Of a stretch of 64,000 nt of DNA, positions 36,776-45,703 are shown piece after piece (position 1 is the first letter of the stretch; every line of letters starts with the position of its first letter). The notes under the pieces were generated by a model. That model saw nothing but the letters and a program-made list of their open reading frames with translations, searched no databases and was not told where the DNA came from. The position numbers and the translations under genes are program-made. This stretch comes from a virus. Where the stretch lies: positions 1 to 64,000 of IMG/VR virus record IMGVR_UViG_3300025118_000005; one strand, given 5' to 3'.

Positions 36776-37554
36776 GTGACCAAGCAAGAACTAAAAAAGA
36801 AGTAGAAGCCGACTTGTTACTCAAGCAAGCCGAACTAAAATATAAAGAGGCCGAGATTGAAAAGACTAAAGCCGAAACCAAGAAGGTCCAAGCAGAAGCT
36901 GGAAAAGCTCAGCTAGAATTTGAAAAGGCCCACAACTCTAGAAGCAAAGAGTTATATACGGACGAAGAAAATTATTTATATAGATTCTCTAAAGACGTAA
37001 ACCACCATTCCGTACAAGCATGTATGAGCAAGCTCACAGAATGGCATCGTAAAGACTCCAAGTGCAAAATAGAAATCGTTTTTTCTTCTCCCGGAGGAAG
37101 TATCGTTGACGGATTTGAATTATTTGATTTCATTCAAGAACTTAGATCTAAAGGTCATCATATCTCGACGGGCTCGTTGGGTATGGCCGCTTCTATGGCG
37201 GGAATCCTTCTCCAAGCTGGAGACACTAGGTGGATTGGTCATCAAGCATGGTTGATGATTCACAGAGCCGCGTTCGGAGCCATAGGTAAAACGTATGAGA
37301 TAGAAGACGAAGTAAGACTTGTTAAAAGAATCGAAGAGCGCGTCCTAGATATCTTTACATCAAGATCCAAGCTCAGCAAGCGCAGGCTCAAAAGAAACTG
37401 GGATAGAAAAGATTGGTGGATTGACGCAGACGAATGTCTAGAGTTAGGTTTGGTAGACGAAATTAAAGCTATGATGCCAGAGCACCAAGTTAGCGCCAAA
37501 AGCAAAAAGAAGGTTAAAAAAAATGTACGGAAAGCTAAAAAAAGTTTGGAATAA
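36772..37554 (+). CDS. ClpP-like serine protease with N-terminal coiled coil
   Basis: 260 aa. Residues ~6-58 are a long coiled coil rich in KAEAEK. The ClpP/SppA-like domain follows: SSPGGSIVDGFELFDFIQ, SLGMAASMAG with nucleophile S141, and MIHRAAFG with H164. A SD (GAAGGAGAAAGCAA) precedes the start. Ser-protease of this kind may process head or envelope proteins or recruit an unfoldase; no Clp ATPase gene is seen here. Confidence 0.9.
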   Translation: MSDQARTKKEVEADLLLKQAELKYKEAEIEKTKAETKKVQAEAGKAQLEFEKAHNSRSKELYTDEENYLYRFSKDVNHHSVQACMSKLTEWHRKDSKCKIEIVFSSPGGSIVDGFELFDFIQELRSKGHHISTGSLGMAASMAGILLQAGDTRWIGHQAWLMIHRAAFGAIGKTYEIEDEVRLVKRIEERVLDIFTSRSKLSKRRLKRNWDRKDWWIDADECLELGLVDEIKAMMPEHQVSAKSKKKVKKNVRKAKKSLE

Positions 37555-37630
37555 AATTAGACATTGGGGCTGTAAAGTAGGATTATGTAATCTAGACAGG
37601 TGCAAATGCCAATGTCATGAAAATAAGTAA
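37523..37630 (+). CDS. possible Cys-rich small protein, 35 aa
   Basis: Overlaps the ClpP end and the sulfotransferase start. Ends with WGCKVGLCNLDRCKCQCH: five Cys and a His in 16 residues, as in a small zinc-binding fold. Support is from position and overlaps. Confidence 0.4.
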   Translation: MYGKLKKVWNKIRHWGCKVGLCNLDRCKCQCHENK

Positions 37631-38336
37631 TTCACATAAGTTTATTTTTTTATCTAACCCGAAGTGTGGCTCTAGTTCACTAAGGAGGACTTTATATCCT
37701 TATAGTCAGATAGACGCGCATAGTTTATATAAAAATGCTCCGTCGGGAAATAAAGAAATTATAAAACAAAATTTCATTAATATACTACATATAAGCGCTA
37801 AGGAGCTTAAGCACAGTATTAATCAATCAAACCTTCCTGATATATGGGACGAGTATTATACATTTAGTACAGTTAGAAATCCTTGGAGAAAAATGGTTTC
37901 TTGGTACTTTTTCCTTCAGCCCGATAAAAATATGTTAACGATACTAGATGCTCGTAACGCCTATGATATAGACTCTGCCTATACTCCGCACTTTAATGAT
38001 TTTGTAGACCATTTGGCCAATAACGCCCGAGAGACCCTTCTTCCTAGTTATGATTTCTTTTTTAAAGACTGGGATACCGGAGCGGAACTTATGGATGATG
38101 TTTTTAAACTGGAAGACCTAGACGCTACGCTCCCTCCCCGTCTCGAAGAAAAGACAGGCCTTAAGCTGGAGACTCCCTTGCCTAATTATATGCCAGATTT
38201 TAAATTAGAAGCTCAATCCAAGCATGTTAAATTTAAAGGCGACCCTTACGATTTATACAACGAATCTTCCAAACAATTCGTTAGTGAGTTCTACAAAAGT
38301 GATATAGAAAAATTTGATTATTCCTTCGGAGAATAA
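37617..38336 (+). CDS. sulfotransferase (PAPS-dependent)
   Basis: 239 aa. The N-terminal FLSNPKCGSSSLRRTL (residues 11-26) is the 5'-phosphosulfate loop of Sulfotransfer_2-type enzymes, and STVRNPWRKMVSWY the 3'-phosphate site. Transfers a sulfate from PAPS, probably to a glycan (the island lies upstream) or a Tyr. An unusual phage gene. Follows ClpP and precedes the late genes. Confidence 0.82.
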   Translation: MKISNSHKFIFLSNPKCGSSSLRRTLYPYSQIDAHSLYKNAPSGNKEIIKQNFINILHISAKELKHSINQSNLPDIWDEYYTFSTVRNPWRKMVSWYFFLQPDKNMLTILDARNAYDIDSAYTPHFNDFVDHLANNARETLLPSYDFFFKDWDTGAELMDDVFKLEDLDATLPPRLEEKTGLKLETPLPNYMPDFKLEAQSKHVKFKGDPYDLYNESSKQFVSEFYKSDIEKFDYSFGE

Positions 38337-38344
38337 TTAGTCTC

Positions 38345-38512
38345 CTATTCAATTTCTCTGTGGTCTATTAACTTCAACAATGCGTAAGCTTTGTTATTAA
38401 TCATACTTAACTCGACACTAATCCCGGGGTCATCATGTTTACAAAAAGGAAAAGATATGTCTAGTATCTCGTTTATTAGTTTTTTTGCTTCTTCTTTACC
38501 GTCTTTGCTCAT
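38345..38512 (-). CDS. hypothetical protein, 55 aa
   Basis: Only leftward gene between the two rightward blocks. MSKDGKEEAKKLINEILDIS, then PGISVELSMINNKAYALLKL. Start at 38512; an in-frame ATG at 38536 is possible. No family recognised. Confidence 0.45.
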   Translation of the reverse strand: MSKDGKEEAKKLINEILDISFPFCKHDDPGISVELSMINNKAYALLKLIDHREIE

Positions 38513-38562
38513 GCTATATCTTACAGAAATAAGCACAAAAAATCAATAAAATATTGAAAAGT

Positions 38563-38577
38563 ATGGTATAATATAAT
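38563..38577 (+). promoter_or_regulatory. late-type extended -10 promoter
   Basis: ATGGTATAATATAAT: TG-n-TATAAT with two overlapping TATAAT copies; no -35. ATG 38581 is 9 nt after the first. Confidence 0.6.
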
Positions 38578-38580
38578 GTT

Positions 38581-38979
38581 ATGCTAAAGACATATTGTCA
38601 AAATTGCGGGTCATTAAATCAATACGTATCAGAAAAACCTAATTTTTGTAACAAGTGTGGAATTAAATTTTCTCACGCTTTAGCCACCTCTGATACAGAA
38701 CTTAAGGTCGACGCCTTCGGCGTGGTAGAAGAGGTCGTTGTCGATGACCCCGATCAAACCATAACAAATATTTTAAAACTGGGAGGGCTAGATGTAGAGA
38801 TAGATATGACCAATCGGCCCATAGGCGATACTGTCGGTAGCTTAATGGGAACTAGTGAAGAGGGCACCCATCCCGGATCGACCACGGGTATAGACGAAAA
38901 ATATACCATGGAAGATTTCGAGAGAGAGGCTGGCTCTGTGAGAAAACAAGACAGTGGAAATGAAAAAGAAGAAACCTAA
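38581..38979 (+). CDS. zinc-ribbon protein, 132 aa
   Basis: CQNCG (residues 6-10) and CNKCG (23-27), 17 residues apart, form a zinc ribbon; the rest is acidic with TSEEGTHPGSTTG. Overlaps the sigma-like gene. May be a partner of transcription or packaging; no family assigned. Confidence 0.7.
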   Translation: MLKTYCQNCGSLNQYVSEKPNFCNKCGIKFSHALATSDTELKVDAFGVVEEVVVDDPDQTITNILKLGGLDVEIDMTNRPIGDTVGSLMGTSEEGTHPGSTTGIDEKYTMEDFEREAGSVRKQDSGNEKEET

Positions 38980-39685
38980 GAAAAAAACAGCGAAGAAGTC
39001 GGGGGAAAAGGAAAAAGGTTTTGAGGATTACATAGAAATTATCAATGAGGAAATATCAAAAAAAAGGTACAAATGGAATTTAACTTCTTTAGCTTGGCTA
39101 GATTTTGAAGATGTATCTCAGATATTGAGATTTCATATTTTTAAAAAATGGCACTTATATGACCAAAGCAAAAATATTAAGCCTTGGATAAGAACCATTA
39201 TAGCTAACCAAATAAAGAACTTAATTAGAAATAATTATACGAACTTTATTAAACCCTGTTCTCGATGCGAGGCTACTAGAGGAGAAGAGGGCTGCGAGAT
39301 TTACGAAAAACAATGTAGCGCTTGTCCTTTATATAAAAATTGGGAAAAAAATAAAAAAGCTGGCTTCGCGGCTAAGATGCCCGTGCCGCTTGAGAGCTAT
39401 AGGCAGGAAGCGTTCTATATTGAAAATAATCAGTCTTTGGATATAGAAAGGTGCGCGACGATATTACATGAGAAAATGGAGGAGGCATTAAAGCCTCATG
39501 AATGGAAAATTTATAAATATTTATACATAGACCATCTAGACGAATTAGCGGCCGCTAAAAAAATGGGGTATAAGACTTCGGAAAAAAATAGGTCTCCGGG
39601 GTACAAGCAGATTAAAAATGTCAAAAAAAGAATAATAGCTAAAGTAAAAGACTTAATAGAAAAAGACGAAATAGATATTTGGTGA
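38960..39685 (+). CDS. RNA polymerase sigma-factor-like protein (late sigma type)
   Basis: 241 aa from ATG 38960 (GTG 38954 also possible). Basic N-terminus, then WLDFEDVSQILRFHIFKKW and NIKPWIRTIIANQIKNLIRN, which match sigma70 region 2 (the DxEDLVQ.. and ..WIRxxIxxxIKN.. patterns). An inserted Cys segment (five Cys, ~100-122) separates it from a C-terminal helix-turn-helix (KIYKYLYIDHLDELAAAKKM, then KQIKNVKKRI) like region 4. The gene precedes the terminase and fits the extended -10 promoters of the late region. Function is by comparison. Confidence 0.7.
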   Translation: MKKKKPKKKTAKKSGEKEKGFEDYIEIINEEISKKRYKWNLTSLAWLDFEDVSQILRFHIFKKWHLYDQSKNIKPWIRTIIANQIKNLIRNNYTNFIKPCSRCEATRGEEGCEIYEKQCSACPLYKNWEKNKKAGFAAKMPVPLESYRQEAFYIENNQSLDIERCATILHEKMEEALKPHEWKIYKYLYIDHLDELAAAKKMGYKTSEKNRSPGYKQIKNVKKRIIAKVKDLIEKDEIDIW

Positions 39686-39687
39686 TA

Positions 39688-40770
39688 ATGAAAATAAAAT
39701 TAACAAACCAACAAAAAAGAAACGTTCTGGAAGAATGGGACTCTAGAAAAAAGAATCCCCCCTCCCTTCTAGAACTAATTAGAGTCGCATATCCAGATCA
39801 ACCGCATTTAGACGGCAGGAGTAAAGAGGGTAAAAGCGTAAAGGCTTTCTTGGCTATGAAACAAATTAAAGCTCTGGCCTCTCATCAATATCAACCCAAA
39901 AAAATTGAGCTAACAGAAGAGCAAGAAGAATTTATTAACAACAACTTCGGTATGATGTCTGCTGTCGAAATGGCTAGAGTTTTGTTTAAGAATAATGAAT
40001 TGACTAATCTTAATCAGGAGTCTAGGGCTGTCGACGAGCACATTAAAACTTTAAATCCTACCGCCGCTTTTCAGCCTAGTCAAGTTCCCGAACAAGGATA
40101 TAAACCGCCCAAAACCATACCCGCGGCAATCACTAAGGTTAACCATTATGTTCTTGAGGGAATAGACAAAAATAAAATTACCCCCAAAAATAAAAAGGAT
40201 ATTAATAGTTTAATCGGTTATCTTCATACTTATAGATTCTTACATCAGATGAACGGTTATGAAAATCAAACTTCTAGAGAGCTTTTTGAAAGTAGCTTTG
40301 TTAGATATACTTATGATAAAAGCGATTTAATGCAAGAAGAGGTAGATCAATATATTGTACTTGCTACAGAAGTCGTTATCGCCTCAAATATCCAAAGAAG
40401 AGTGGAAAGACTTCAACAACATTTAGATAATGCCGCAGAAGACACAGAAGGAAGAAGGATCGCAATGGCTCTTGTTGATGCAATTAACACGGCGCAAACA
40501 GAATATAATCAATGCGTTAACCGCCAGCAAAAGCTTCTCGAAAGCCTAAAGGAAAAACGGAGCGACAAGCTAAAAAAACAAATTAAAGAAAATGCTAGTG
40601 TGCTTACTTTGGTTGAGATGTGGAGGGAAGAAGAAACTCGCAAGAAAATGATTGAGTTAGCCGAACGTCGAAAAATGGTCATAAAAAACGAAATCGAAAA
40701 TCTCACGTCTATGGACGAAGTTAAATCTAGAATTTTGGGAATATCAGAAGGAGAAATATTAGATGGATGA
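39688..40770 (+). CDS. hypothetical packaging-region protein, 360 aa
   Basis: Starts at ATG 39688, after the previous TGA. N-terminal ~60 residues (KLTNQQKRNVLEEWDSRKKN) resemble a helical DNA-binding region; the remainder is helical and coiled coil (RRVERLQQHLDNAAEDTEGR). The position, two genes before terL, suggests a small-terminase role, but no family match. Confidence 0.65.
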   Translation: MKIKLTNQQKRNVLEEWDSRKKNPPSLLELIRVAYPDQPHLDGRSKEGKSVKAFLAMKQIKALASHQYQPKKIELTEEQEEFINNNFGMMSAVEMARVLFKNNELTNLNQESRAVDEHIKTLNPTAAFQPSQVPEQGYKPPKTIPAAITKVNHYVLEGIDKNKITPKNKKDINSLIGYLHTYRFLHQMNGYENQTSRELFESSFVRYTYDKSDLMQEEVDQYIVLATEVVIASNIQRRVERLQQHLDNAAEDTEGRRIAMALVDAINTAQTEYNQCVNRQQKLLESLKEKRSDKLKKQIKENASVLTLVEMWREEETRKKMIELAERRKMVIKNEIENLTSMDEVKSRILGISEGEILDG

Positions 40771-41734
40771 AAAACCAAAAATTATTTGCAAAATATGCGA
40801 AGACCGCTTCACCGATTATAAAGGCTTACATAGGCACTTAAGAGCTCATAATTGTTTGGTGGTAGACTACTATCATGCTTATTACCCTAGGAAAGACTTA
40901 TTAACTGGGGATTTAATTAAATTTAAAAATAGAAAACAATATCTTTATTCACATTTTAATACTCGGCACTCTATGAAAAAGTGGACTCAGGTCACGCCGA
41001 AAAAAGATGTTCGTAATTATTGTGAGTCTTATTTAAAAAGAAGAGCAAAGAAAAAAAAGTTAAAGTTCGCGCCTTGCGAGGTAGAAGCAAGGTCTCTCAT
41101 GTGCCCGCCCATTACATATCTTAATTCTACTTTCGACGACAATTATTATGGATATTGTTCGACAGAGCTCGGCTTAGAAAATAAATACACAAAATGGCCC
41201 GGGAAAATCTCTCTACCTTTTGACGCGCCAATAGACGCTATTAAAAAAATGCGTTATAAAATATATATTGACAGCAGAGAGCAAAAACCATTTAAGCTAT
41301 CATTTCCTACAGAAGTAAAAGCTTTGAAATACGGGGACTACGCATTAGATGACGATCGTCTTAGTGGAAATACTTATATAGAAAGAAAATCTATAACAGA
41401 TTTTATAGGGACTTTAAGTGGGGGGTATGATAGATTTGTTAAAGAAATAGAGCGGTCCGAAAAAGATAAAGTTAGATTAGTAGTATTAGTCGAAGAAAGT
41501 ATTAACGACTGTTTGTCATTTAAGCATTTACCTTATGTTTCAAAAAAAATAAAAGCTACGCCAGAATTTGTTTTTCATAATGTCCGGACACTTTTGCAGA
41601 CGTACAAAAACTTAGATTTTTTATTTGTCCGGGGGAGAAAAGAAGCGACAAGGGTAACTGAAAAATTACTTTTAAATGGCCGTGTTTATTCTAAGATAGA
41701 CCTGCAGCTAGCTTATGATATAAAAAAATTATAA
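40763..41734 (+). CDS. ERCC4-domain nuclease with N-terminal C2H2 zinc finger
   Basis: 323 aa. The N-terminus has a classical C2H2 finger: C9, C12, H25, H29 (CKICEDRF...LHRHLRAH). The ERCC4/XPF-type nuclease spans ~165-265: IYIDSREQ (catalytic Asp170), KYGDYALD (GDY) and TYIERKSITDFIG (ERK at 207-209). XPF-family nucleases cut at branched or flap DNA. Placement 1 nt before terL suggests a role in resolving DNA before packaging. SD GAAGGAGAAATA. Confidence 0.85.
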   Translation: MDEKPKIICKICEDRFTDYKGLHRHLRAHNCLVVDYYHAYYPRKDLLTGDLIKFKNRKQYLYSHFNTRHSMKKWTQVTPKKDVRNYCESYLKRRAKKKKLKFAPCEVEARSLMCPPITYLNSTFDDNYYGYCSTELGLENKYTKWPGKISLPFDAPIDAIKKMRYKIYIDSREQKPFKLSFPTEVKALKYGDYALDDDRLSGNTYIERKSITDFIGTLSGGYDRFVKEIERSEKDKVRLVVLVEESINDCLSFKHLPYVSKKIKATPEFVFHNVRTLLQTYKNLDFLFVRGRKEATRVTEKLLLNGRVYSKIDLQLAYDIKKL

Positions 41735-41735
41735 T

Positions 41736-43559
41736 ATGTGGTATTGTCCAGACAAATACATTAAAGACGTCCCCAACATCAACCAAGAGCTTCTAAAGCT
41801 AGAGGGGGCACTCACAGAAAAAGAGGCTAAAGTTTCTTTGGCTAAATTTTTAAGAAGTAATCTCGGATTTACGACAGAGCTCGTCTCCGGAATCAAACTC
41901 GCCCCATATCAAGAGATCACCTTAAAGGGGATGATGAACCGTAATTTTTCGATGTGTGTGTGGGGACGCGGCTGCGGTAAAACTTTTATCGCATCTATTT
42001 TTTGTTTTCTTCAATGTATCTTTTTTCCGGGGACTAAAATCCTTATCGCTGGCCCGACGTTTCGTACGGCCAGATTCATATTCGAAAATTTAGAAAAAAT
42101 TACCGAATCTAAAGGGGCGGAACTTTTAATGCAATGTTTCGGTGCAAAATCAAAACGCAATGATCAATTTAAATGGGACATTAACGGGGGGACAATTACA
42201 GCTATTCCTTTAAGCGGAGAAAAAATCCGCGGCTTTCGTGCAAACGTCCTTGTCCTCGATGAGTACCTTCTGCTTCCAGAAGACTTAATTAAAACAGTTT
42301 TAATGCCTTTTCTAGTAGCCCCGCAAGACATGAAAGAGCGAATAGAAATTAGAGAAATGGAAGACAGACTCATATCTGAAGGAAAAATGGAAGAGTCGCA
42401 TAGGATGGTTTTCGAAAATGATTCTAAAATGATAGCCTTATCTTCTGCGTCTTATACATTCGAAAATTTGTTCAAACAATATAAGGAGTGGATACAAAAA
42501 ATTAATAGCCCGGAAAAGGGGGACGCAGATTATTTTGTGTCTCAAATGGGATATGAATCTTTACCCGAACATATGATTGACCAGATAATCATTGAGGAAG
42601 CTAAAGAGGGAGGACAAAGCCACTCTAGTTTTCAGCGAGAATATTGCGCTCAATTTACTGACGGGTCAGATAGTTATTTTAGCGCTAAAAAAATGCACGA
42701 ATGTACTATCCCCGACGGAGAAAGTCCTACCTCAAAAATAGTAGGAGATAAAAATACAAAATATATTTTAGCTATCGATCCTAGCTTTTCAAATAGCCCG
42801 ACGTCTGATTACTTTGCGATGTCTATTTTAGAATTAGATGATCATACGAAACAAGGGACGCTAGTCCACAGTTATGCTGTCGCGGGAGGCGACTTGGGAG
42901 ATCATATACGTTATATGTATTATATAATTAAAAATTTCGATTTAGAGATGATCGTCATTGATAACGCGGGATACCAATTTATAGACAGTTGCAATGAAAA
43001 TGGATTATTTAAAAACGCTAAAATAGAATTAAAGTTTTTTGATTTTAATAGCGACGCCGAGGGGGAGGATTATGACAAGATGCTAGTCAAATCTCGTAGG
43101 GCGTACAACAAAGAGAATGGAGCAATTTGTTTTAAACAAGTTTTCACTTCTGATTTTATTAGAAGAGCGAACGAGCATCTTCAAGCTAATATAGATCATA
43201 AAAGAATATGGTTTGCGTCTAAAGCCGTGGCTAATGAAAAAGCCTTTAACAAATATTCCAGCCAAAGGATCACTCTAAAACACACTGGAGAGAAGAGCCT
43301 TATAGAGCTTATTGAAGGTCAGGACGCTCTTATCTATCAAACCAAAAAACAATGTGCCTTGGTTGAGGTTAAAACTACCGCTAGAGGAACGCAGACATTT
43401 GACCTTCCACAGCACCTAAAGCGTTCTACAAGCGCAAGTAGAGCTCGCAAAGATAATTATACTACCCTTATGCTCTCTAATTGGGGGATCAAGTGCTATT
43501 ATGATATGATGGGAATGCCCAAAGAAGATATTGGCACTTTTGTTCCAAGGATGCTATAA
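41736..43559 (+). CDS. terL: terminase large subunit
   Basis: 607 aa. ATPase: WGRGCGKT (76-83), Walker B VLVLDEY (171-177). The nuclease domain has YILAIDPSF with D348, and SDYFAM downstream. Packages the genome by ATP hydrolysis and cuts concatemers. Starts 1 nt after the ERCC4 gene, so co-translated. Confidence 0.95.
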   Translation: MWYCPDKYIKDVPNINQELLKLEGALTEKEAKVSLAKFLRSNLGFTTELVSGIKLAPYQEITLKGMMNRNFSMCVWGRGCGKTFIASIFCFLQCIFFPGTKILIAGPTFRTARFIFENLEKITESKGAELLMQCFGAKSKRNDQFKWDINGGTITAIPLSGEKIRGFRANVLVLDEYLLLPEDLIKTVLMPFLVAPQDMKERIEIREMEDRLISEGKMEESHRMVFENDSKMIALSSASYTFENLFKQYKEWIQKINSPEKGDADYFVSQMGYESLPEHMIDQIIIEEAKEGGQSHSSFQREYCAQFTDGSDSYFSAKKMHECTIPDGESPTSKIVGDKNTKYILAIDPSFSNSPTSDYFAMSILELDDHTKQGTLVHSYAVAGGDLGDHIRYMYYIIKNFDLEMIVIDNAGYQFIDSCNENGLFKNAKIELKFFDFNSDAEGEDYDKMLVKSRRAYNKENGAICFKQVFTSDFIRRANEHLQANIDHKRIWFASKAVANEKAFNKYSSQRITLKHTGEKSLIELIEGQDALIYQTKKQCALVEVKTTARGTQTFDLPQHLKRSTSASRARKDNYTTLMLSNWGIKCYYDMMGMPKEDIGTFVPRML

Positions 43560-43560
43560 T
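43555..43560 (+). promoter_or_regulatory. extended -10 promoter before portal
   Basis: ATGCTATAAT overlaps the terL stop codon; TATAAT at 43555-43560. ATG of portal at 43579. Confidence 0.5.
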
Positions 43561-43578
43561 TAGTGTACTTATAAAAAG

Positions 43579-45699
43579 ATGAAAACAGGTCAAAATAGCT
43601 CAAAAAAGATCAAGCCAGAACCAAAGACCAAAACCCCAAGAAAAAGGGCGTCAAAACCTGATACTTCCGGTCAGCCTTTAATGGCAATGCATTCAAGCAC
43701 GGCGGCAACGACGACTAGAACCAGACGAAATAAAGCGGCAGGGATACAGCAGACTGATAGATTTGTAAACATTGATAAAGGTATGGTGCCGTTTAATTAT
43801 AGCACGACTGGGTATGGAAACAAAACCTCCAATATTGATGTAAGAGACGCCGTGGTTTTATGTCAAAAAGCCTATTATAATTTTTCTGTATTTAGAAACG
43901 CTATCGATATGATGGCAGAGTTTTCTTGTAGTGACATTTATCTTACGGAAGGAACGAAAAAGTCTAAAGAGTTTTTCTCCACTTTATTTAGCAAGGTTAA
44001 TATGTGGAGCCTTCAAGATAGATTTTTTAGAGAGTATTATAGGAGTGGGAATGTTTTTGTATATAGATTTGATTCTAAAATTTTAAAATCTGATTTAAAT
44101 AAAATGACTCGTACTTTCGGGCTATCCGCAGCAAATCAAAAGTATATTATCCCAGCTAGATACGTTGTCTTAAACCCCGCAGATATCCAAGTGGGAGGAA
44201 ATATCTCTTTCGCTGTTAATAAATATTATAAACGAATAAACGGCTATGAACTGTCAAGGCTTAGGAACCCGAGAACCGAAGAAGATAAAGAGGTCTACAA
44301 TGGTCTAGAGCCGGAGCTTCAAAAAGAAATCAAAACAAATAGTGAGGTCGCCATCCCCCTTAATGAAGAAAAAATTAATGCGGTCTTTTATAAAAAGCAA
44401 GATTACGAACCGCTTGCGGTTCCTATGGGCTACCCAGTGCTGGACGATATTAACTGGAAAGCGGAAATGAAAAAAATGGATATGGCCGTTTCTCGGACCA
44501 TGCAGCAAACCATTCTTCTTGTAACGATGGGCACAGACCCAGATAAAGGGGGAGTTAACCAACAAAATCTAGCGGCCATGCAAGACTTGTTTACAAATGA
44601 ATCTGTCGGTCGAGTTTTAATTGCAGATTATACTACCAAAGCGAGCTTCGTGGTTCCGGAAATTGGAAGTATCCTTGACCCCAAAAAATACGAAGTCGTT
44701 GATAAAGATATAGCCATGGGTCTTAGCGCCATTATCACAGGCGGAACAGAAAAATTTGCTAATCAATCAGTAAAGATAGAAATGTTTGTTGCTAGATTAA
44801 GACAAGCACGGAAAGCGTTTTTAAATCAATTTCTTATGCCAGAGATTAAAAGGATAGCGAAAGACTTAGGCTTTAAAGGTTATCCTACCGCACACTTTCA
44901 TAAATTGTCGATAAAGAATGATCCAATTCTTGCTAGAATTTACGCTAGGTTTGTTGAGATGGGAATTATGACTCCGGAAGAAGGCATGCAAGCTATTGAA
45001 AGTGGTAGGCTGCCGTTAAGTGAAGAGTCTGTAGAGTCTCAACAAGAATATAAAAAGTTGAGAAGTAAAGGTCTTTATGAGCCCATGGTGGGCGGGCCAG
45101 AAACTCAAAAAGACTTGTCGGATAGAACGCAAAAAGGGCAGATGGATCTTCAAAAAGAAAATATTAAGTCGCAAGAGAAAATGAATAAAGAAAAGATGAA
45201 AAGCGACGAAAAGAAGGCCGCACAAAAACCAGCAGGAGTGACGCCTCAAAAAAACGGAGCAAAGCCTGCGCCAAAGACAAAAAACGGACCGGCTGGAAGA
45301 CCCGGAGGAACAAGCTCTCCTCAAACAACTAAAAAAGTATCTCCCATAGGGGCAAAATATACCAAGGACGGTAAGGCATATAAATCATATAATTTCTTAC
45401 TAACTAAAGTTAAAGACTGCTTTATTGAAGCGGATAAGCTTAATAAGAAAGTAGAAACCTCATTAAAAAGAAAGCATAAAGTAAAAGAACTAAGTGAAGA
45501 TCAAAGAGCTATCGCTTTTGATATAACCAAAATAATTGTCGCTAACGAAGAGCCGAAGAACTGGAGCAGAAAAGCTAAAGATTATATAAAGAATCCGATA
45601 GACACGAATCCAGACAGAATTAAAGAAATTCAAATTATAGCAGCCGAGCATCAAGTCGATGATTATTTAGCCAGCATTTTATATATAAGCAAAGAATAA
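43579..45699 (+). CDS. portal protein
   Basis: 706 aa. Follows terL. The middle (VFRNAIDMMAEFSCSDIYLT, DRFFREYYRSGNVFVYRF, IIPARYVVLNPADIQVGG, GLSAIITGGTEKFANQS) is typical of large phage portal proteins. Basic, Pro-rich N-terminus and a Lys/Gln/Pro-rich C-terminal tail (QKNGAKPAPKTKNGPAGR). Forms the dodecameric ring for DNA entry. Confidence 0.9.
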   Translation: MKTGQNSSKKIKPEPKTKTPRKRASKPDTSGQPLMAMHSSTAATTTRTRRNKAAGIQQTDRFVNIDKGMVPFNYSTTGYGNKTSNIDVRDAVVLCQKAYYNFSVFRNAIDMMAEFSCSDIYLTEGTKKSKEFFSTLFSKVNMWSLQDRFFREYYRSGNVFVYRFDSKILKSDLNKMTRTFGLSAANQKYIIPARYVVLNPADIQVGGNISFAVNKYYKRINGYELSRLRNPRTEEDKEVYNGLEPELQKEIKTNSEVAIPLNEEKINAVFYKKQDYEPLAVPMGYPVLDDINWKAEMKKMDMAVSRTMQQTILLVTMGTDPDKGGVNQQNLAAMQDLFTNESVGRVLIADYTTKASFVVPEIGSILDPKKYEVVDKDIAMGLSAIITGGTEKFANQSVKIEMFVARLRQARKAFLNQFLMPEIKRIAKDLGFKGYPTAHFHKLSIKNDPILARIYARFVEMGIMTPEEGMQAIESGRLPLSEESVESQQEYKKLRSKGLYEPMVGGPETQKDLSDRTQKGQMDLQKENIKSQEKMNKEKMKSDEKKAAQKPAGVTPQKNGAKPAPKTKNGPAGRPGGTSSPQTTKKVSPIGAKYTKDGKAYKSYNFLLTKVKDCFIEADKLNKKVETSLKRKHKVKELSEDQRAIAFDITKIIVANEEPKNWSRKAKDYIKNPIDTNPDRIKEIQIIAAEHQVDDYLASILYISKE

Positions 45700-45703
45700 T
45701 AAC

